Source: Desulfobacterales bacterium
GTDB taxonomy: Bacteria > Desulfobacterota > Desulfobacteria > Desulfobacterales > Desulfosalsimonadaceae
Direction: 5' to 3'
Assembly (NCBI GenBank): GCA_018399455.1
Contig: JAGYOT010000005.1
Span: 1-16,191, forward strand
Length of the DNA: 16,191 nt
Positions 1 through 8,015 of this stretch are shown here, piece after piece. Position numbers and translations under genes: made by a program. The notes beneath the pieces were generated by a model that had not been told where the DNA came from, did not search any database, and was given only the letters and a program-made list of their open reading frames with translations. Position 1 is the first letter of the stretch. Every line of letters begins with the position of its first letter.

Positions 1-589
1 CCAGGGCCAGGGCCACTTTCCGGGGCTCGGACTTATCCAGAAGGTTTTTGAAATCGCTTGTTCCCGGAAACACCTGCTTTTCAACAGACATGGTGGAATG
101 AACGGGAATCGCCGGTTCAACTGGCAGGAAATCGGCAAAGCTCGTGATAAAAATCCTTTCCGGAGTAAAGGTGTGGGGGCAGGATTTTAGAACCGGGTAA
201 AAACTGTCTTCCAGTAAAATGGCCGCGGGTTCTGCATCCTGTATCACATACGCCAGCTCATCCTTTTTATACATCGGACTACAGGCGACAACCACGCCCC
301 CCATCTTGATGATGCCGTAGAAACCGATGGCAAACTGAGGGCAGTTTTCCAGATACAGGGCTACCCGATCCCCCTTTTTGATGCCTGAATCCACCAACGC
401 GCCGGCGAATCGATCAGATAAATCGTCCAGCTCCTGATAACTGATCTGATACCCATAGAAGTTAAGAGCCGTCTTGTCCGGTCTGACCCTGGCCTGTTCC
501 CGTATTTCTTCAAAAATGGGGCGCCCGGGCAAAGGCGGAATCATGGGGTCAACCTTCGGCCAAATATTGGCTTGCCATTTTTCATGCAT
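1..589 (-). CDS. AMP-dependent acyl-CoA synthetase/ligase, N-terminal part (cut by window edge)
   Basis: This is the first 196 codons of an ANL-superfamily acyl-CoA synthetase, which activates a carboxylic acid to its CoA thioester through an acyl-adenylate. The visible part has the typical N-terminal domain: an opening like that of long- and medium-chain ligases (IFEEIREQA, then PDKTAL), the segment SYQELDDLSDRFAGAL, and the motif KKGDRVALYLENCPQFAIGFYGIIKMGG at about residues 72-99. The sequence ends at KVALAL, just before the expected ATP-binding TSGTTG loop, so catalytic residues cannot be checked. Two ATGs lie four bases apart; the one at 589 is in frame and sits behind GGAGGGA at good spacing. 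It is 82 bases downstream of the dehydratase-like gene on the same strand and is probably the last visible gene of that operon. It could supply the CoA substrate for the dehydratase pair. Substrate specificity is not readable. Confidence 0.9.
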   Translation of the reverse strand, partial: MHEKWQANIWPKVDPMIPPLPGRPIFEEIREQARVRPDKTALNFYGYQISYQELDDLSDRFAGALVDSGIKKGDRVALYLENCPQFAIGFYGIIKMGGVVVACSPMYKKDELAYVIQDAEPAAILLEDSFYPVLKSCPHTFTPERIFITSFADFLPVEPAIPVHSTMSVEKQVFPGTSDFKNLLDKSEPRKVALAL

Positions 590-671
590 ATAGATCCCTC
601 CGTTTTCAAATTTTTAAAATTTATGCGGTATAGAACGCTTTTTTACCCAGTCGTCGAGAAACCATCGCCGC

Positions 672-2060
672 CTATTTGCTCCGGAGCATCTCAGCAAAGG
701 CCTCCACCTTGGTCCTCATGGAATCCGCGCTGTAAGCCCGGCTGTCGTAGATATCCTGCTCCAGACTTAAAACCGGCACACCTGTTTTTTCTTCAAGATA
801 TTTCTTTGTAATGTGGGACTGGATGGCGGACGGACGGCAGCAAAAAATATAATTGGCGATAAAACCGTCTAATGTCATCACCTCAAAGGCATCTTCCATG
901 CGTTTGGTGATTCCGTAGGTGCTATGGAAAAAACCACCTGCCAATTCATGGGCCGCAACCATTTCACCGGGGGTCTGATAATTGGCTTCCGGCTCAGCCG
1001 GAGAGCCGGCAATGGCATTGAGTACCAGTGTCAACGGCACAGCCAACCCTGCCTCTTCATAAAGGCGTGTAATACTCGGATCGGACATGTGCCCGAAGGA
1101 GACCATGATTCTCGGCGCCCCTTTTTTCGTTGCGCCCACACCCTTTTTAACCCTTTCCCCAAGCTCCTGGATAAGAATATCCATAGCTCTGACGCCCTCG
1201 CGTATGCCCCGACCCGTTGAAGCGCCGGAAAGCGCTTCCAGCAGCTCGATGGCCGTTAAACTGACAGGCACCGGATCAGCTTTCATGAGATCAATGAGTT
1301 TCTGCAGCCGGCTGACAAACTGCCGGCCCACTTCCCTTACTTTTACCCAGGCATCAAACTCCGTTCTAATTCCCAGGACTGTCTCGGCCTTTTCAATTGC
1401 CTGATTTATCTGACCGCCCAAATACTCTACGCGTTCCGGTAAAAACCCGGGGTACTCCCCCCAGCCCGAATCCATAACACCATCAATATAGGCCACAGGT
1501 GTTCCGAAACGCGCAGTGACAAAATCATCGGCCTTGGACCCCATGTCACAAAAATAACTGGAAGCCAGGGCCATATCCGGAACAGGGATAATCCCCCGGC
1601 TCACCGCCCCTATCTTGATCTGCCACAATGAGCATAAAGCGTGGCCGGCCGGGAGCCCGTTGGCCTCTCCCGCTTCAATGACCGGCGTCAATTTATTAAA
1701 TATCTGCCCCATGGTATGGCAGAGGACCATATCGGGGGCAGAAACATGGACATCGCCGGACGACGCACTTATCAACAAACCTGGGCCCAGCATCGCAGGG
1801 AACCCGAAATAAACGACCTTCCTGCCTTCCTCCTTTGCCAGAACCAGGTCTATCAGCTCTTTCAACCATGCCCCCAAAAGCTTCCTGACCCCCGTCAGGC
1901 TTACGTCGTGGTTTTGTCTTACCCAGGCATCAGCCGTGCCCATATCCCCGGGGCCGATTCCCAGTCTGGCAAACGCCCTTTCCACCCTGGGCCTTTCATT
2001 TTCAATTTCAAAGGCTTCAAACCCGCAAAGAGAAAGCAGCGCATCATAATATTGGACCAC
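672..2060 (-). CDS. 2-hydroxyacyl-CoA dehydratase / benzoyl-CoA reductase family subunit, cysteine-complete
   Basis: This 462-residue protein belongs to the HgdA/HgdB-BcrB/BcrC family (HGD-D fold). These enzymes use a low-potential [4Fe-4S] cluster to make a ketyl radical from a CoA thioester, for dehydration or ring reduction. The three family cysteine positions are all present: C143 in HALCSLW, C171 in SYFCDMGSK and C407/C408 in YIFCCRPS. The closing segment GVPVLSLEQD...LRTKVEAFAEML-like is also typical. Start is GTG at 2060. The Shine-Dalgarno AAGGAG lies inside the last codons of the preceding gene, whose TGA is only three bases upstream, so translation is probably coupled. The protein is longer than a usual subunit of about 380-420 residues, because of an N-terminal extension of roughly 70 residues. 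It likely pairs with the 380-residue protein encoded just before it. Whether it dehydrates or reduces, and on which substrate, cannot be told. Confidence 0.85.
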   Translation of the reverse strand: MVQYYDALLSLCGFEAFEIENERPRVERAFARLGIGPGDMGTADAWVRQNHDVSLTGVRKLLGAWLKELIDLVLAKEEGRKVVYFGFPAMLGPGLLISASSGDVHVSAPDMVLCHTMGQIFNKLTPVIEAGEANGLPAGHALCSLWQIKIGAVSRGIIPVPDMALASSYFCDMGSKADDFVTARFGTPVAYIDGVMDSGWGEYPGFLPERVEYLGGQINQAIEKAETVLGIRTEFDAWVKVREVGRQFVSRLQKLIDLMKADPVPVSLTAIELLEALSGASTGRGIREGVRAMDILIQELGERVKKGVGATKKGAPRIMVSFGHMSDPSITRLYEEAGLAVPLTLVLNAIAGSPAEPEANYQTPGEMVAAHELAGGFFHSTYGITKRMEDAFEVMTLDGFIANYIFCCRPSAIQSHITKKYLEEKTGVPVLSLEQDIYDSRAYSADSMRTKVEAFAEMLRSK

Positions 2061-2063
2061 GAA

Positions 2064-3206
2064 TCAACTCCTTAAGGTTTGAATGAAGGTTTCAATGCGG
2101 GTTTCCAGAGCCCCCATAGCCATGGCATCATATTCGGACTCCAGAACGAGCGTTTTCATGCCTGTCTTCTTCTCTATAATTTCAGGGAAAAAACAGGACT
2201 CCACCTTGTAGGATTCCCGATACATTAACTGGTACCAGATCATGCCCGTCGTCCGGTAATCCCCGGCCAGCTTAAGCAAAAAATCCAGACGCTCGGTGCC
2301 GGGCCTGAACCAGCCGGGGCATATTCGGTCCATAAAATAGGCTTCTGCAAGGTTGGCCATGAGGTCTCCCGCCGTTTTTACATCGCTCAAATAGGAACGG
2401 AGCCCCTCGGCAAACTCCTCAACCACCACTGTCGCGCCAAGGCGATTTATGATTTCCATTACCTTTGAATCACCGCGGGCAAGTGTTGAGCCCGTAAAGA
2501 GAAGCCTCGGACCTCTGTCAACGGCAGGAGGGTCTACTTTGACTTCTTCGATAAATGACTCGAGAATATCCACCATCATCTGCTTATCCGCAAGAAAGGA
2601 CCCATGCTGAAGCTTAATAAAATCAAAGCTTTTTACAACAGGGGGGATCGATCGCCGCATGAGGCTGATTTCTCTGAAAAGCTGCCGCTCCCTGTTGCAT
2701 AAGGCAATGGCCTTCTTCAACCTCGCTTCCGTAATTACGACCCCGGTGAAATCTTCGAGTTTTTTCCGGAGCCGGTTCAATCCGTTAAGGTAGTATGACA
2801 AAGCAGATCGGTTCTTTATGTGCGGCACGCCAAAAAGGAAACATTCTCTGTCAGGCATGCAAAAATCAACAATAGTTGCAAGCATTCGGACATGATTGTC
2901 GGTAATGGGGATCACCAGGAGATCAACGCTCTCATAGAACGGATCCCTGCCGGATGCCAGGTAACCCACCTGACTGCGCCAAAAGGGATCCAGCCACCGG
3001 CAGATATATGCGTCCGCCTCCATGAGCAAATGGTTGTTTCCGGCCTGGACTAAACCCAGGGGAATACCATTGCAGGCGAGAACCAACTCCTCAGGCATAT
3101 AGCTACCGGCCGTATACCCGATGATCCTGCGCCCCTGCTGTTTTTCTTCCTTTAAGGCATTCAGTCTGTCTTCCAGATGCGAATCAAGCCTGGCAAGGGC
3201 CTTCAT
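2064..3206 (-). CDS. 2-hydroxyacyl-CoA dehydratase / benzoyl-CoA reductase family subunit, apparently lacking cluster cysteines
   Basis: This 380-residue protein has the HGD-D fold. It shows the family opening IIGYTAGSYMPEELVLACNG (residues 28-47), the ADAYICRW segment (C69), the region DLLVIPITDNH where relatives have a Thr-Cys-Asp cluster ligand, and the ending LVLESEYD...LETRIETFI. By eye alignment, D103 replaces the second-position cysteine, A266 replaces the cysteine of the usual D-[DE]-x-C-x-G-x-R motif (here EEFAEGLR), and R330 replaces the cysteine of the usual FCDP motif (here MYRESY). Only C69 seems retained. It may therefore be a structural or substrate-binding partner without its own [4Fe-4S] cluster, while the gene three bases downstream keeps all the cysteines. 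ATG start at 3206 with GGAG-type signal (AAAGGAGCCGGTC) ahead of it. The 50-base gap to the hydrolase gene upstream fits one operon. Confidence 0.85.
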   Translation of the reverse strand: MKALARLDSHLEDRLNALKEEKQQGRRIIGYTAGSYMPEELVLACNGIPLGLVQAGNNHLLMEADAYICRWLDPFWRSQVGYLASGRDPFYESVDLLVIPITDNHVRMLATIVDFCMPDRECFLFGVPHIKNRSALSYYLNGLNRLRKKLEDFTGVVITEARLKKAIALCNRERQLFREISLMRRSIPPVVKSFDFIKLQHGSFLADKQMMVDILESFIEEVKVDPPAVDRGPRLLFTGSTLARGDSKVMEIINRLGATVVVEEFAEGLRSYLSDVKTAGDLMANLAEAYFMDRICPGWFRPGTERLDFLLKLAGDYRTTGMIWYQLMYRESYKVESCFFPEIIEKKTGMKTLVLESEYDAMAMGALETRIETFIQTLRS

Positions 3207-3256
3207 GACCGGCTCCTTTCAACCTTCTTCTTATTTCAGCTGTTGCCTGTATTGAA

Positions 3257-4156
3257 TTACCCACGCCGATAGCGCCCGGATTCGGGCTCCCATATGACAG
3301 TGCCTGCGCTCATCAAGCGCTCCAGGTGTTTCTGCATATGCGCCCGTTCGCCGTATTCATAAAACTCACGCGGCTTTCGTTCTTTTCCATAGATAATCCA
3401 CTGTTCAACAATTTCATCCATGGTTTTGGGAGAGGAAAGAAAATCCAGGAGTGCTGTTTCCCGTTTGTCAATAACGGCCAGGTAATTGTCCCAGATCGTT
3501 TCCGGCATGTTTTCAAAAATCCCGGTTTCATGGGCGGTCAGCCAGATCTTTGCCGGCATTTGGCGCAACCGGTTAATCGATTGGATGGTCTCTTCTATGC
3601 TTGAATACCGGTCGCCATACCATGGCCCGAATGGCGTCAGGTCACAGTCGGCCATAAAAAGAACCCCGGGCTCCCTGAAATAAAAGCCTAACTGACCCGG
3701 CGTATGCCCCGGTATGTGGACCACCTCTGCAGTAATCCCGCCCAGATCAATCAGCTCTCCGTCAACCAGAAATCTGTCCGGCGTTCGGGGACGAAAATGG
3801 AAGTCCGTCTTTAAGAGCGGCTCCCAAAAGGAGCGCAGGTCATCTCCGGGGTCAAGTCCATACCAGTCAAAAAAAACCGACATATCGGATAGCGGGGCGG
3901 CGTCCCCCTGATGCATCCATAAGGGTTTATCTTCAAACAAATCCAGATCCCGAAAATGGTCTTCATGCCAGTGAGACAGCCAGACCATCGTTACCATGTC
4001 CTGTTTCTGAAGTTGTTTGAGCCGCTCCCGGTTCGAGGCGGGGTCGATGATGACACCGGCATCTTCCACATAGATCGAGTGGCAGTAAGGGTATCGGCCG
4101 CCATTATATCCCGGGATGAACCGTATGGGACCAAAACACCGTTCCTCAGGGCGCAT
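3257..4156 (-). CDS. metallo-beta-lactamase-fold hydrolase
   Basis: This 299-residue soluble protein has the complete metal-binding set of the metallo-beta-lactamase superfamily: SHWHEDH at 61-67 (H62, H64, D66, H67), H151 in HIPGHTPGQ, D170 or D172 in MADCDL as the bridging aspartate, and H209 in LTAHET. It has no signal peptide. A C-terminal extension after about residue 220 is helical and basic, as in MBL proteins with a small winged-helix-like tail (LACTB2/glyoxalase-II-like relatives). Such enzymes hydrolyse thioesters, lactones or esters. Placed between a transporter gene and two CoA-thioester dehydratase-family genes, a thioesterase or lactonase role is plausible, but this is inference. 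ATG at 4156 follows AAAGGAGG by about ten bases. Confidence 0.88.
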   Translation of the reverse strand: MRPEERCFGPIRFIPGYNGGRYPYCHSIYVEDAGVIIDPASNRERLKQLQKQDMVTMVWLSHWHEDHFRDLDLFEDKPLWMHQGDAAPLSDMSVFFDWYGLDPGDDLRSFWEPLLKTDFHFRPRTPDRFLVDGELIDLGGITAEVVHIPGHTPGQLGFYFREPGVLFMADCDLTPFGPWYGDRYSSIEETIQSINRLRQMPAKIWLTAHETGIFENMPETIWDNYLAVIDKRETALLDFLSSPKTMDEIVEQWIIYGKERKPREFYEYGERAHMQKHLERLMSAGTVIWEPESGRYRRG

Positions 4157-4242
4157 TCCTCGTTTCCTCCTTTATTAAACAGTCAACCCTGTCCCCGGTT
4201 TTGAAAAACTGCAGAACATCCGGATTCCATTCCAAGGGCCGA

Positions 4243-6639
4243 CTAATTCAACCTGTTTTGAAGCTCGTTCGCCTTCGTCTTATTGCCTGTTCGGACAGCC
4301 CGATCCCACAAACTTGCAATGGCGGGGATCAGAATAATGGCGCCAATCATGTTCACAATAAACATGAACGTCAGCAGGATCCCCATATCTGCCTGAAATT
4401 TGATCGGAGAAAAAACCCACGTGCAGACACCCACAGCCAGAGTAAGCCCGGTAAAAATAACCGCCTTTCCGGTGGTCTCCAATGTCCAATAGTAAGCATC
4501 CGATGTGGACAGGCCGGCGCCGAGATAATGCTGAAAACGACTGTAAATATATATTCCGTAATCAACGCCCACACCCACACCTAAAGCAATAACCGGCAGC
4601 GTACTCACGTTGACGCCCGTGCCAATCCATATCATCACCATTCGACAAAGAACGGTGGTTAAAGCCAGGGGAATGAGAATACTAAACAGGGACCGGAAGG
4701 TCCGAAATGTCAACAGACACAGGCCGGCGACCACTCCGTAGACCCAAATCAACATTGTATATTGTTTCTTTGCGACGACAATATTGGTTGCTGCATCGAT
4801 GCCCGAATTTCCGGCTGCGAGCAGGAATTTGACCTTTTCCGTATTGTTTTTGGCGGCAAATTGTTCCACCGTATCAACCACCTGCTGAAGGGTATCAGCC
4901 TTGTGGTTCGTCAGAAAAACCCGCAGGGCTAGCAAGCTGCAGTCCTGATTTTTGTTTATGGGGTCGGCATTCCGGACCGCAGCAATTAAAGCGGTTGGAT
5001 CGCGGCTGAGGCTCATCCATTTCATATATCCCTCGTTAAATGCAGCGAGTACCCGTTTTGCATCTGTTGCCGCAGAAGCCGTTGAAAGCACGCCCGGCAG
5101 TTTTTCAAGCCGCCATTGAAGACGGTCCGTGGCAACTAGCGTATGATAATCATCGCATTTACGCTCCGGCGTCTTTACCATGACACAAAAAAGCTCCGAG
5201 CTGTCTGAATAGTTTTGATTGATAAAGCGAATGTCCTTGTTATATCTCGAATTATGGCGCAATTCCGGGGCGCCCTGGCCGGTTTGGCCGATGGGTAGGT
5301 CCCGGCTCGTGTAGCCTCCCCACAAAAAAATGACCAGAGCAATGAGAATTGCCACCATAGCCGGCTTCCGTTTGGTAAATTTAGAAAGAAAATTCCATAC
5401 TTTATGCAAATAATGGACTTCCTGCGATTGAGGCCTCCGGGGTTCGCGGATTTTTACTCCTGCATAGGACATAAGAATGGTGAGCAGCACCAGGTTTGTC
5501 AGAACCAGGGTAAACACCCCGATACTGGCACTGATGGCCAGATCCTGAATTGCCGAGATTTCAATCAGCATTAAAGTGGCAAACCCGATACAATCCGTTA
5601 TCAAGGCAATAAAACCGGGTTTATGCAATTTCCGAAAACTGAGGATGGCGGCATTGATTTTATCGACCCCGTTTTTGGCTTCATGGTGCAGGCCGTTGAT
5701 AATCTGGACGCCATGGCTGACCCCAATGGCAAAAATCAGAAACGGAACCAGCGTTGAGAACGGATCCAGTCCATATCCGAGCGTTTGAAGCAATCCCAGC
5801 TGCCACACGACGGCCACGATGGAGCAGACCACGGGGATAATAGTGCTACGGATGCATCGGGAATAGCCGTAGAGCATAATCAGTGTAACCAGTATGGCAA
5901 TCAGGAAAAAAGCGGAAACCTGGCGCGATCCGTCTATCAATTCGCCGATCACCTTGGCGAATCCGCTGATATGGATTTTTATATCGTTTGTTTCATATTT
6001 GATACGAAGTTTTTCAAGGTGCTGGGACAGCTTATAATAGTCCAGCGGCTGCTTTGTGGCGGGGTCTACATCGTGAAGCGGGACATGGATGATGCTGGAT
6101 TTGAAATTGTTGGCCACCAGTGACCCGATTTCGCCTGACCTTAGTACATTGACTTTTAGCGCTTGAAGGCTTTCTTTTGAACCGTCATAATATGACGGCA
6201 TAACCGGTCCACCGTCAAAGCCTTCTTCGGTCACGGCCATCCATCTGGTTTGGGGCGTCCAAAGCGATTTCAATCCGGCACGATTCACGCCCGGGAAGAA
6301 GAAGACTTCATCATTGATTTCCTGTAACACTTTTAAATAGCGGGCATCAAAGATACTCCCCTTAGTTGTTTCCACAGCGATCTGGATCGAATCACCAAAT
6401 CCTTTGAGTTCATCCTTATGTTCCAGATAGTTATCAATATACGGATGCTTGGTGGGAATCATCCGGATAAAATTGACCTCCCAATCCAGCTTGCTGGCCT
6501 GGAATCCTAAAACAATCGTGATGAGGCCAAAAAAGAACAAAAAAAACAGCCGATGGCCAAAAATCAATCGTTCAAACAAGGACTCCTCCCCTTTTGTTGC
6601 TTCAGATCGATTCCCGGTATTATTTTTCATCATATCCAT
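4243..6639 (-). CDS. MMPL/RND superfamily transporter (HAE3-like), inner membrane
   Basis: This 798-residue protein has RND architecture in two repeated halves. One membrane helix lies near residues 29-47 and is followed by a large periplasmic loop (about 50-235) and a helix bundle at about 240-395. A second helix near 425-441 is followed by another periplasmic loop (about 445-622) and a second bundle (about 625-778). The length fits the HAE3/MMPL branch rather than the larger AcrB-type pumps. The second half has GVGVDYGIYIYSRF with D693 in the proton-relay helix. The equivalent first-half motif reads AIGVSHGVQ, with serine 308 at the aspartate position. Members likely export or move hydrophobic molecules. 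The start at 6639 lies 20 bases inside the end of the Ycf48-like gene, so the two are translationally coupled. In-frame ATGs at 6633 and 6630 are alternative starts. Confidence 0.9.
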   Translation of the reverse strand: MDMMKNNTGNRSEATKGEESLFERLIFGHRLFFLFFFGLITIVLGFQASKLDWEVNFIRMIPTKHPYIDNYLEHKDELKGFGDSIQIAVETTKGSIFDARYLKVLQEINDEVFFFPGVNRAGLKSLWTPQTRWMAVTEEGFDGGPVMPSYYDGSKESLQALKVNVLRSGEIGSLVANNFKSSIIHVPLHDVDPATKQPLDYYKLSQHLEKLRIKYETNDIKIHISGFAKVIGELIDGSRQVSAFFLIAILVTLIMLYGYSRCIRSTIIPVVCSIVAVVWQLGLLQTLGYGLDPFSTLVPFLIFAIGVSHGVQIINGLHHEAKNGVDKINAAILSFRKLHKPGFIALITDCIGFATLMLIEISAIQDLAISASIGVFTLVLTNLVLLTILMSYAGVKIREPRRPQSQEVHYLHKVWNFLSKFTKRKPAMVAILIALVIFLWGGYTSRDLPIGQTGQGAPELRHNSRYNKDIRFINQNYSDSSELFCVMVKTPERKCDDYHTLVATDRLQWRLEKLPGVLSTASAATDAKRVLAAFNEGYMKWMSLSRDPTALIAAVRNADPINKNQDCSLLALRVFLTNHKADTLQQVVDTVEQFAAKNNTEKVKFLLAAGNSGIDAATNIVVAKKQYTMLIWVYGVVAGLCLLTFRTFRSLFSILIPLALTTVLCRMVMIWIGTGVNVSTLPVIALGVGVGVDYGIYIYSRFQHYLGAGLSTSDAYYWTLETTGKAVIFTGLTLAVGVCTWVFSPIKFQADMGILLTFMFIVNMIGAIILIPAIASLWDRAVRTGNKTKANELQNRLN

Positions 6640-7840
6640 CCGTCATTCTCGGTTTTGTCAGATTCCCGTCAAGCGGGGTTCGGAGGAGGCCTTTTAACCC
6701 GACAAGAACAAGAAAACCGTCTTCTGTCTCGACTCCGGCATTCCAGGCTGCCCCGATCTGTTTTTCAATGGCAAAGCCCCCTGATTTGCCGGGTCCGGAA
6801 ACAATGCAGCCTGAATACGACAGAACGGATAAGGATCCGTCTTTGCGCAGGATGCCGCCGCTTAAAGCCGCACCAGCCCTTGTTTGAATCAGTTTCCAGC
6901 TTTCCCCCCGGTCTGACGAACTCGCGATTTTTCCTCCGATCCCATAAGCGGCAATCAGATCTTCTTTCTCAGAGGCAATAATGCCAAAATATGATCCATC
7001 ATAAGGCGAATCCAAAGGCTCCCAGGTTTCGCCGGTATTTACAGACCGGTATAACGTGCCGAATTCACCTGCAATGAACAAAGCCCCGTCCGCTTCTGCA
7101 AAAGCGTTTAAATGCAGATTCCCTGGGTTATGGATTCGATCCCAGCAAGGCGTCCAGCTCTTGCCTCCGTCGGTTGTATGCAAAAAGTTGTCATACGCAC
7201 CAATAACAAAGCCTTCTTTCCTGTTTTTAAACCAAACATCTAAAAGCGGATAGCAACAGCGTTCCATGTCATTTTCCCGGAAGCTCAATTCTCCTTTTAA
7301 CTCCTCTAAATCCTTCACGAGGTCCGCTTTTTCTTCGTCTTTCGCCTGCGCCAGCTCTGCCTTTTTCTCCCTGACCAGCCTCCGTGCATAGGCCAGATTA
7401 AATTCGTTGATTGTGAATGCGTTCAGCTGCTCCCCCCAGGTCTCACCGCCGTTTTCCGTATGAAGAACAACGCCGTCATGACCTACCGCCCAGCCATGCC
7501 GTGGAGCCGGGAAACAGACGGCCGTCAGTGTAAGCCTGACCGGCACATCCCCCTGCTGCCAGGTTTGACCCTGGTCATCCGAATAAATGATGATTCCCTG
7601 TTCCCCGACCGCCACGAGACGACCCCCTGCACGGGTGATATCCAGCAGCAAAGGGGATTCTCCTTCGTCATAGGGGGCTGCCGGAATAATAAGCAGATCA
7701 TTTTGAGCTTCCCACCTATTCTGAGATAACTCTTCATCGGCATAAATGGGAAACGGGAATAACAGACCAAGGAAAACAGCATTGACGAAAAACACAATTG
7801 TTAAAAAACAGAATTTTTTTTGCCCATACGCCCTAAACAT
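6620..7840 (-). CDS. Ycf48/Hcf136-like exported beta-propeller with BNR/Asp-box repeats
   Basis: This 406-residue protein opens with a signal peptide (hydrophobic stretch about 11-32, likely cut after PIYA at residue 34). Five Asp-box blades are visible: SDDQGQTW (87-94), TENGGETW (128-135), TTDGGKSW (222-229), SVNTGETW (266-273) and SSDRGESW (308-315). Between the second and third blades lies a strongly charged helical insert (about 148-195) that looks like a coiled-coil hairpin. Ycf48/Hcf136 relatives are assembly or scaffold factors. In non-photosynthetic bacteria they recur beside RND transporters and DUF1302/DUF1329 genes, as here, so a periplasmic scaffold for the transport complex is likely. 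ATG at 7840 is preceded by TGGAGA. The 3' end overlaps the transporter gene by 20 bases. Confidence 0.87.
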   Translation of the reverse strand: MFRAYGQKKFCFLTIVFFVNAVFLGLLFPFPIYADEELSQNRWEAQNDLLIIPAAPYDEGESPLLLDITRAGGRLVAVGEQGIIIYSDDQGQTWQQGDVPVRLTLTAVCFPAPRHGWAVGHDGVVLHTENGGETWGEQLNAFTINEFNLAYARRLVREKKAELAQAKDEEKADLVKDLEELKGELSFRENDMERCCYPLLDVWFKNRKEGFVIGAYDNFLHTTDGGKSWTPCWDRIHNPGNLHLNAFAEADGALFIAGEFGTLYRSVNTGETWEPLDSPYDGSYFGIIASEKEDLIAAYGIGGKIASSSDRGESWKLIQTRAGAALSGGILRKDGSLSVLSYSGCIVSGPGKSGGFAIEKQIGAAWNAGVETEDGFLVLVGLKGLLRTPLDGNLTKPRMTDGYDEK

Positions 7841-7911
7841 GTTTTCTCCAGATTCGATAGACAGAGTGAATTTGGCATAGATATCAGCTGAAGAACAATC
7901 CTCCTTGCTTC

Positions 7912-7949
7912 AGGGGTGCTTGTTCCTTACTTACAGGCCAAGCACCCCT
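7912..7949 (-). other. intercistronic stem-loop
   Basis: Inside the 175-base gap between the DUF1329 and Ycf48-like genes, AGGGGTGCTTG (7912-7922) and CAAGCACCCCT (7939-7949) form a perfect 11-bp stem with a 16-base loop. Neither strand has a clear run of T after the stem, so it is not a canonical rho-independent terminator. It could be an mRNA-stabilising or processing hairpin that sets different levels for the genes on either side, or a leaky attenuator. This is the largest gap in the operon and the only one with such a structure. Confidence 0.6.
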
Positions 7950-8015
7950 TACAAGAAGGATTTCCCCAGGGTCCATGAATTCGCTTTCAGGCGACAAAGA
8001 TTTTTACAGAACCCC

